Below, piece after piece: positions 24,001-32,000 of a stretch of 37,856 nucleotides of DNA. A program made the position numbers and the translations under genes. The notes beneath the pieces were generated by a model. It was given only the letters and a program-made list of their open reading frames with translations, searched no databases and had not been told where the DNA came from. The stretch is taken from positions 1 to 37,856 of IMG/VR virus record IMGVR_UViG_3300043446_000301; one strand, written 5' to 3'. The DNA is from a virus. How positions within the stretch are numbered: the first letter of the stretch is position 1; each line of letters opens with the position of its first letter.

Positions 24001-25381
24001 TAATATATTTAGCAATAATACTATTTGAGTTATTAGAATTGAAAGCCTGATCGTGATCAAATATTACTATGCTTCCATTAGATGCAATTAATTGTCCAAC
24101 TGGCAATCCAGATAGTCCAAGGTCAGATGCGCTTTTGTTAACAGAATAGTCTAGCGTTTTATCTGAGACATTTAAAATCAATCTTGGAGAAATCTCAAGG
24201 AGATCAAATGTAGAGTCTTTTACATTCATAGTTTCTACTACAACTCGTATGCCACTAATATATTCAAATTCTCTAAACTTTTGTTTGCCATCAAGTTTAT
24301 TAATAAATACATCTGGAGATGTTGCATCAGTCACAAAGTTTGTTAATCTATCCACTGTTTCATCTTGTATATACCAGCCGTACTTAGGGGAATACTTAGT
24401 ATAATCTATACCGTTCCAAATATGGTAGGTTCCTAAATCTGTTTCATTTTCTTTAATTAAATATGCATAACCTACTACAGACTGTTCTGGCAAAAGAAGT
24501 TCTGTTGTGTATGTTTCTGCTATAACAAAGTTCGCTCTCCACTCTTCTGGAACAATTAAACCATACGCAATTTCAACATAGCCATCGCTTTTAATTACAG
24601 AAGAACCATCTCTTCTTTTAACTGCTGGATCAAATGATATTATATTTTCCCAATTTCCTTCTTTTAAAAATTGAATCTTCCATTTGCTAGGAGTTTTTTG
24701 ATTTAGTTCTCCATAAAATGGGTCTGCAAAAGATCCTGTAGGAGAAGAAAATGGACCTAGGTTTTCTGTTCCAGTATGTGTTTGCATTTTAACAATCACC
24801 CTGTTTGTTGGAATTTTTTCTTTATAAACAACAAAAGGACAAGCATCTTCTATCGAATATTGTGATCCACGAACTAGTGAAGCAATTCCATATTCTTGTC
24901 CAGACTCTGTTCTATATGATGTCCAGTATTTAAATTTATCATCTTTATCTGGCATATAATATCTAGGTCTATCTGCCATAACTAGGTTTGGATGGTGTAG
25001 TTTTCCATTTTCAAAAAATACTGCTTTATTAATTCCAGACCTAGGTCTAAATTGTGCAAAACAATCTTCTAAAGAATAAAGAGTTTTAAGTTTTTCTTTT
25101 TTAGGTCTAAGGGTTGTTGGCACATCGCTGTCATCAAATGTTCCATCTATCTCTACGTCTGCGTCAGTTGCGTCTGTATAAAAATTACCAATGTCGTTTA
25201 TATCAAAACTTGTAGGCAAAGAAGAATAAATAGAGCCAGACTTGGTTGGACGATATCTATAGTTTCCTATATGCTTGATGTTAGTTGGAATATTCATATT
25301 CCATTCAGCAGTTATGATTGATTTATTTCTTATTACTGGAGAAGTTTCTAAGAAATTTTGCAGGTCTTTATCTTCAAACAT
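21092..25381 (-). CDS. Large tail-tip protein with concanavalin-like domain
   Basis: A 1429-residue protein from ATG 25381, which overlaps the upstream stop as TAATG; an earlier in-frame start at 25414 would run backwards through the previous gene. The N-terminal two thirds are beta-rich with Tyr-rich segments as in tail-tip hub proteins. Residues about 947-1150 form a concanavalin/LamG-like sandwich (GGLAFMLNSST, YYFEIAALG, DLAVEYEDIGRIRRFYLYLNG). The C-terminal 250 residues end with a SIGVKIFAIPTIQLGDIVTLDY strand pattern (shown in parts) typical of tail-hub beta domains. Position after the distal tail protein suggests a Tal-like tail-tip or baseplate role with sugar binding. No endolysin or peptidase motif is seen. 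Confidence 0.75.
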   Translation of the reverse strand: MFEDKDLQNFLETSPVIRNKSIITAEWNMNIPTNIKHIGNYRYRPTKSGSIYSSLPTSFDINDIGNFYTDATDADVEIDGTFDDSDVPTTLRPKKEKLKTLYSLEDCFAQFRPRSGINKAVFFENGKLHHPNLVMADRPRYYMPDKDDKFKYWTSYRTESGQEYGIASLVRGSQYSIEDACPFVVYKEKIPTNRVIVKMQTHTGTENLGPFSSPTGSFADPFYGELNQKTPSKWKIQFLKEGNWENIISFDPAVKRRDGSSVIKSDGYVEIAYGLIVPEEWRANFVIAETYTTELLLPEQSVVGYAYLIKENETDLGTYHIWNGIDYTKYSPKYGWYIQDETVDRLTNFVTDATSPDVFINKLDGKQKFREFEYISGIRVVVETMNVKDSTFDLLEISPRLILNVSDKTLDYSVNKSASDLGLSGLPVGQLIASNGSIVIFDHDQAFNSNNSNSIIAKYINRHVQFKFYEVIVDVDGWDYYVPIKTLYSDSFPKQDLMTKQVSISLRDMYWYLESIKAPEILMTEVSVSSAVSLLLDHIGFSNYTFKRVENEKEVIIPYFFVGPELSVAEVLQDLAVSTQTAMFFDEYNNFVMMSKNYIMPTATQRPTTFALKGTKDFIEDREIKNKKNKPKLANVISVSTQENSVYNDGVINYSTRYIQRSIGSLKQASLVDNERYYTYKPALLWEVSGTQNTKSINNEVATQSSYVLSAIPLNSDLTADVPQVKNNIIINNTMSLGEAAYWITRYNGYFYSQGEIIKYDAVQYNVSGIGNVWITSTEDYQYYFSKLPFNGKIYPTGLVRIYSEPKYVEQNGITVLQNGEVEKHGRGQFGTKIVAHSAGIADYWKSDDNVKGCYMSSEYLFEKDLTLPTTAVAPSGKLTASGISSDALSRTSSRSGLIKNFMSTSFIGEISTATTVQSGTLQSSALSLTGPNFTTKESPRDFISYVHKPLQDNKFKHFGTRMRIVGKIENSEDRGQTSNGSATYYVVKGTTPDKNINISGGSGGLAFMLNSSTNVGYYFEIAALGVGNLSKEERESVSNVFFYKIKSDNGKAVPIKLWEGLGEITVDDGKFTGQARIVAEENPTVYDLAVEYEDIGRIRRFYLYLNGKIIKTVDDSDPLPVYSNIALFTRGSSRIMFENVYALCNNYSQNTTFSLGAPVTSAFGDSDIDVNESFRKYALSGLIQNTYLSGIGTSEPPKYDIFFEEFGSIMREAATFNFKYDKAYPALYAKLSPTFNKIKGYVVSGFRAGSYGAEFMIFNATDTAISLDETTGNYLRVQGVTFTQQSDNRLTVDDYFDKHSSTSNPEFITETTVSNPYKIKQDYQDIKLSRMTYGKKDFSLNTPYIQSYDEANNLMKWLVEKITKPRKSIGVKIFAIPTIQLGDIVTLDYEENGISLAAPSSSRFVVYNIDYTKNSDGPDMTVFLSEVV

Positions 25382-26019
25382 TATACTTCTTCCAGAGTAA
25401 GAGAGACATTCCAATAATCAAATTTTGTTCCTCTTTTTTCTACAGTATATGAGAAATTTGATATAAACATTTCTATGAGTTGGTTATATTGTCTAAGGTG
25501 GTCATATGGTGCTTCTGTTCCCTTAAAAATACCCTTTCTGTCATATGAAAGAAATACCCAGAAAGAACCTTTATGTGCTTCATACCATTCAAGCATGTCT
25601 GCTCCACCTGCACCACCATCTGTTGTGTAGGCCTTTTGTGGAGATAAACCAGTTGCTGGATCAAACGCAGGAATATTATCGTGTGATCTAGATGGGATCA
25701 TATTCCAGTTTGTGCTTATCTTCATTTTATCTGCAATATGGTATGAGCGCATACGCCCATTAATCATTCTTTCTCTTTTTTCAAGACGCTCATTAGAAAA
25801 ATCTAAGGGTGCTCTATTATCATCTGTAAGCATTAAGAATTGATCTACCAGTGTTTTGTCTGGTTCTAGGGATGAATCTGCTCCAACTTCTAAACCATAA
25901 GGAATGTACAAACCATTTATCAGGGTACCAGAATTTTCAGACCATAGCATTCCACTGGGTCTTTCATATTTTTTACGTGTTTGCATGTACGTAAACCGTG
26001 GATCTACTTCATCGGCCAT
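25381..26019 (-). CDS. Distal-tail-type protein
   Basis: A 212-residue protein directly after the tape measure, the usual place of the distal tail (Dit-like) protein that joins the tube to the tip. It has an Asn-rich GTLINGLYIPYG segment, a helical DNERLEK-type middle region and a C-terminal half with WVFLSYDRKGIF, then IEMFISNFSYTVEKRG and WNVSLTLEEV, consistent with a beta-sandwich. It starts 11 bases inside the tape-measure gene. Identification rests on synteny and fold pattern rather than on a strong motif. Confidence 0.7.
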   Translation of the reverse strand: MADEVDPRFTYMQTRKKYERPSGMLWSENSGTLINGLYIPYGLEVGADSSLEPDKTLVDQFLMLTDDNRAPLDFSNERLEKRERMINGRMRSYHIADKMKISTNWNMIPSRSHDNIPAFDPATGLSPQKAYTTDGGAGGADMLEWYEAHKGSFWVFLSYDRKGIFKGTEAPYDHLRQYNQLIEMFISNFSYTVEKRGTKFDYWNVSLTLEEV

Positions 26020-29000
26020 TTCTGTTTAACCCCCTAACCCTTCTATCATCAACCTGTCTAATTGTTGACATTACTGCTTGTGCAATATCATTTGGATTAG
26101 CATCTGTCTTTGCGTTTACAGTTAATGTATATGTATTATTATACACTGTTCCGCCAATTGGATCTCCATTATTAATCTTTCTTAAATTATCTACCCCGTA
26201 AGAATCTACAGCATACTTGCTCATAATAAATTCTCCTGGGGTAAGCATTGCTGGAACAGTATCTGTACCCTTTGCAAATCCACCTGCTGTAAAGTATTTA
26301 GGAACTATTCCACCAGTAGATAATCCAAACCATCCAGTTTCATCACCAATTCTTGTTGCTTTTGCTGCTGCTTCTGCTTGCTTAAGTTTTTGCAATGCTG
26401 CTGCTTGGAATTCTTTTGCAGCAGCCTGTGCAGCATACTGTAATGCTTGACCAGTATATCTTGCTGAAGACAATACTCCTGAAACTCCACCGAGTGCCTC
26501 AGTTGCTGCTTTATCTGCAAGCAAAGATGTTGCCATATTATTAGCAATAGAGGATGGTGTAACATTTGAAGTTGTTCCACTCTTAATTGCCCCTATTAGT
26601 GATGCTTGATCTGCAGCAACTTGAGCATTAACTGCATCAATGTTTCCTACATTAGGATTTGTTTTAGGAGTAGGTGTTGGTGTAGGAGTAGGTGTTGGGG
26701 TAGGAGTAGGTGTTGGAGTTGGGGTAGGTGTTGGTGTAGGAGTAACTCCTGGGGTTCCAGTAAGATTTGAAGAAGCGCTCATACCTCCAACATAACCCTT
26801 ATCAGCCTTATACATATCAATTAATTTCTGATAATTGGTAATTGCCATTCCAATTGAATCTATAAATGATTTACTATTAATCATAGCAAGATCTACTTGA
26901 TTCTTAATTGCTTCCCAGGCATCTTTTGTTTTTCCAAGTACAGTTAAACCTTCAATATCTTTATCTAATTGAACTTGCTTTAAACGAATAAATTCTTGTG
27001 CTGGCTCAAGTTTCTTTTCCTCAATATCAAAAATTTGATTTTCAAGATCTTTAATATCTGCTTCAAGTTCTTTCCTTGATTTGAATGTTTTAGATACAGG
27101 GTCGTATGCTTTTACATTAGAAAGTTCATATTGTCTAGATTGTTCGATGGCATCCTTTTGTTTTGTTATAGCATCTGCAGCACTTTGTGCTCTCATATCT
27201 TGTGCTGCTCTTGCTGCTGCAGCAATATCTCCAGATGTTAAGGCTTCTGCAAGTGTTAACTGTCCTCTTTGCTGATTAGCAATATATGAATTTGCTTTTT
27301 CAATTTCATCTAATGCTTTAATTCTTTCATCATATTTGTCGTTAATTTTTTGTTCTTGATCTTCAATACCCTTAAGTGCTGCCTGCTTGTCATCAATCTT
27401 ATATTGAATTCCAGCAATCATGTCTTGTGCTTCTTTAACTACTTTATTACTTTCTTTGGTGTCTAAGTTAAACTTAATATTAAGCGCCTGCTCTTGAACA
27501 TCAAATGCCTGCATAGCATCGCTATATCCCTTATCAAAAATATCTTGCATAAAACCAATTGTGCTCTTTAATTGATCTAGCCTTTCATTAAAATCTGTAA
27601 CAAGTCTATTTAGTTCCGCCTGTGCACTTACTATAAGTTCTTTATCTGCACCGCTTGCAATTCTCTTTTTAACCAAGGCCTCCTGTGCAGCCATGGCATT
27701 TTCTAAAGCCTTTAGGTTTTCATCAGAGTTAATTGCAGTAGCAGTTTCTGGACTATACTTATCTTTTAATCTCTGTTCCTGAATTCTGTCTTTTTTAAAT
27801 TGGGCAATATCTGTTTTAACTCCTGAAACCGCTGCAGCCTTTTCCTGTGCTGCAGTTAATGCCTTATACTTTGCAATAAGAGACTTAAGAGTTTTATCAT
27901 TTACTCCATTAGCAATTGCTGCAGCAATAGTTTTATTAGAAATTAAATCATAGGCATTTGCTACTGGAACCCCAAGGCTTGATAACTTATTAAAAGCAAG
28001 TGTTTGATCTGAAAGGGTTTTAGACTCTGCCTCCATATTTGAATTCCAGTCACCCATGGCTATTGAGTTAAGTGCTTCTTGAATATTTTTAGCATCTTCT
28101 TTAAGAGCAATAATATTTCCTTTATTATCAAACTTAAATAATGAATTTTTTCTTTTTTCATATTCTTTTGGATCCATACCAACAATGAGTTCAATAAAGT
28201 CTTGGCTTCCACCTAGTTTTCTAAGATCATTTTCTATACCACTAAACACGTCAATTGTTTTATTGCCACCAAATAAATTACTTAGTGCTTTGCGAGACGC
28301 ATCCCAACCTTCAGTAACTTTGATTTGATTCTTTCTTACATCTCTAAGTTTCTTTACTAAGTCGTCAAGAGGTGATGCCTGTACCTGATTTCCTGCACCA
28401 GAAGAACCGTTTGTTGCTGCTGGCACATTTGTATTTACCTGAACATTATCTGTTACAGCCTTATTTCCTTGAGCCTCTATATATTTTTGAACTATATAGG
28501 ATTTACTTCCAGTTACCCCTGCTCCTCCATGTGGTCCAGTTTCTTTGCGCCAAGCCTTGAAATCTTCGCTCTCAATAATTTGTGGTTCTGGAACATTGAT
28601 TAATGATGCAATTGTTGTTGTATAAACCTTTTGCTGGTCTTCAGTTAAAGTATTAAAGTATGCTTCATCAAATGCCGCTGTTCCTTTAACTTCTGGCATA
28701 ATTTCATAAACAATTTTTGCAGTTAAATCTTTATTCCCTTCAATGCTATCAAGCATCTTGTTGAGTTTATCGTATTGTTCTTTATTCTTTGGATCTACAT
28801 AATAACTAACCATAACATCTGATGGGATAACCGCATTAAGATTATTTAATTTTATTATATTTTTTGTAAAGTCAAGAGCATCGGAATCTTTTTCAAAAGC
28901 CTCGACCTTGGTAATAAACTTTGTTTGTACTGTTTTGTTTACTGTACCCTTTGCACTAAGAATATTTTGTGCTGCAACACCAATTGACTCGGAGGTCGCA

Positions 29001-32000
29001 CCACTAAACTTAGTAATAATATTCATCATCTTTGGAGCAATTTCTTTATTGTCTGTTGCTATCTGTAGAAGACTTCTAAATACTGCTGGAGGAATATCTC
29101 CACTTGCCATCTTTGCTTGAATTAAAAATTCTTGACCACTACTAATTGCTCCAGAACTTCTTAGGTTTCCTGCTTGCTGGTTAACAACATCTAGATACGC
29201 CAACTGATCTGGGTTATCTTTATATTTTGCTGTTGTTGCTTTTTTCATTCCAGACATCATTGCTTCTTGAAGTCCGCCTGCATTGTTGTATTGTGAAACA
29301 ATATCTCCCTGAAGTTTTGCCTGTGCTCCAGTTAGTCTATCTCTTTCCCTAATATACTTATTTTGCATATCATTTGCTTCATTAATTTTCCCCTGCAATC
29401 TTAATTCCTCAATCTTTTTTTGATAATACATATCAAATGAATCAAGCATTTGCTTATTTTGTTCCATTGCAATTTTTGAATCTACTGCATAGGCTGCCCC
29501 TAATTGACCTGCTTGTTGTGCAAATTTCTTTGATGCAAAAAATCCACCAATTGCTCCTGCTGCTGCTCCAATACCTCCACCAATAATTGCTCCAACAACA
29601 TTTCCAACTATTGGAACTGCTGAACCAATCATTCCGCCAATTCCAGCACCAAGGGCAGCGCCACCTAAAGCAGATGCGCCGATACCAACCTTTTGAATTG
29701 TTTTTTGTCCAGCAAGTTTAGTTATAGGGTTTGCATTATTAATATTTGAAATACTATTTTTCATATTCTTAGAATTTTCTTGAATCATTTTCATTCTGAC
29801 TTCAAGAGGACTATTAAGCAAGTTTTCTCCATTTGGTCCAAGCAGGCTTTCTAGTTGAGCAATAACCTTAATTCCAATAGACATATCTCCTGCTTGTCTT
29901 GCTGCATTCATTGCTAAACTCTTTGCTTGTCCCATATCCATAGCGCCAGACATAATCGCTGAAGATAGTTGTCCGCTCAAATCTTTTACTGCTACATTAC
30001 CCTTACCTGCAGCATTTTGTTCTGCAATTCTCTTTGTTAACGCTTTACCTTCTGCAGTTTGAGTAAATGCTTCTCCATAAGTTGTTTTGCCAGTTGCTGG
30101 TCCAAGCATTGAGAATGAATTCTTTCGTCTTAAATCCATTTGTTCTGACGCTGTTACTTTACCACTAAACTTTGCCAGAGACTGTATTGCAGAAGCAGAT
30201 CCTCTAAACTTGTCACTCTCTTCTAAAATCTTTTTCTGTGCGCCATCGAATGCCATTCTTAAAGCAACAAATGATCCAACTGTTGCTGCAAGTCCAACGG
30301 CAACCGCTGCTGCTGGACTCTTTAGCATTGGCAAAACCATAGACAATCCCATTAATGGCATCATTAATTTTTGCGATATATCTCCAACTGTTCCTGGGGC
30401 CATAGAGCCAATCATTGCAGCACCTGAAGCAATGCCTACTGCTCCACCAAGCCCCATTCTTGGGCTCTTTCCTGCATCTATTCTTGCTTGTCTCTTGTCT
30501 GCCCTATTTTGGAAAAATGTCTGCATTCTTCCTCTAGGAGTTCTCTTTCTTGCTTCTTCTGCTGCTCTTGCATCAATAATTGATTGTTCGTAAGCAACCT
30601 TTGCTGCTAACTTACTTCTTTTTTCTGCTAAGGCTGCTTGTTTTCTTCTTCCTCGCATAACTGGATCTACTGGTCCAGTTGTTCCATATAATGATGTTTT
30701 AGATGCATTAATCTTTGACTGTGTTCTTGCTTCTTCTCTTTGACGTTTTTCTATTTGACGACGCAAAGATTTTGCGTCAGCATCTATTGGGCCAGTTCCA
30801 TAAAGCATTGTTCTAGAGGCTGCTGCTGCTGACTGAGATAGTGTTGTTCCAATAGTACTTCCAACTGTTTTTGCCTCAGCAATAGATCCTCTTGCTCCAT
30901 CAACTATTGCTGTTGCTACAGAACTTGCTGCTTCAGGAGCATTTGCATGTCCAGGAAGGACTGTTCTTGATAATCTCTTTGGACGCTGAACAACTTCTTT
31001 TCCTGCTGGAAGAGTTGTCATTCTTGTATCTTTTGCACTCTTAGATGATGATGTAACTCCAGCAGGCTTTGGCTCTGTCTTTGGCTTGCTCAACTTCTTA
31101 GTTTTCTTATCTTGAAGTACTTCATCTTTTGTAATAAGAATAGATGAATGAAGTTTATGTATCTTCTTCCAGTCAACTCTTCTGCCTGCTTCAAGTCTAT
31201 CTATCATTGCTTGATAAATTGGCTTTTCTTCTGGAGTTAAATCAAATCCTGCAATAGTCTTTTTTAATTTTGGAAGGACTCTATCAATTTCAGCCTTCAT
31301 TGCTCTATCATATTCTTCTGCTGTCATGCTTTGTGCAATTTTTGCAGTTTCTTCAGCAAAGAACTTTTTACGACCCTTTACTGGTGTATCAATTCCAAGA
31401 TTTATTCTTGCTTGTTCTTCCATTGAAGGAAGATCAGAAACAAAATCTCTCTTTCCAGAGGCTGTTCCAAACACTCCTGCTGGCCCAACATCTGCAAGAA
31501 CATTGCCAGAAAGGTTTCCCTTTCCAAGATCTTTATCTGCACGAAGATTTGCTGCAACTAGTTGTCTAAAATATTCTTCTTTGCTAAATGTATTAGACAT
31601 GTTAGCACTATCAAACTTTGGATTAAATGGAGACTCTAAAACAATGATCTTTCTTTTTCCTGCTGGATCTGTTGGATCAATCATTGTTCTTATCTTTTGA
31701 TCTGGTGAATCAAGACCATGAACATCTCTAGCAATTTGAGTTGCTCTCATTTCAGCAAGGGCTGCTCTTTCATCCATCATTGGCTTTACAAATACTTTAG
31801 TACCATCTGGCTTTTGATATAGGCCACCCAAACCTCGTACTGGGAAACTATATCCAGTAGTTGGAGATATCTGCTTTCCAAAATCTGTAGGATCTAACTT
31901 GCCTGATTGTGTTCTTGCAGCCTCTTTTGCAATTTCTTTTAATTGCTTAATTTGCTTTGCTTGACTTGGGTCTGCTGCTCGTTTTGCAGCCTCATTACTT

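Noticed and set aside
25414-25414. Earlier start for the large tail-tip gene
   Set aside because: It lies inside the upstream gene in another frame; ATG 25381 forms a TAATG junction typical of this genome.
26666-26743. CRISPR-like or other DNA-level array
   Set aside because: The repeat unit is 6 bases with no spacers and keeps the Thr-Pro reading; it is a protein repeat.
30087-31700. Several plus-strand open frames over 100 codons inside the tape-measure gene
   Set aside because: All lie inside one continuous 2966-codon minus-strand frame and show no start signals or plausible protein features.
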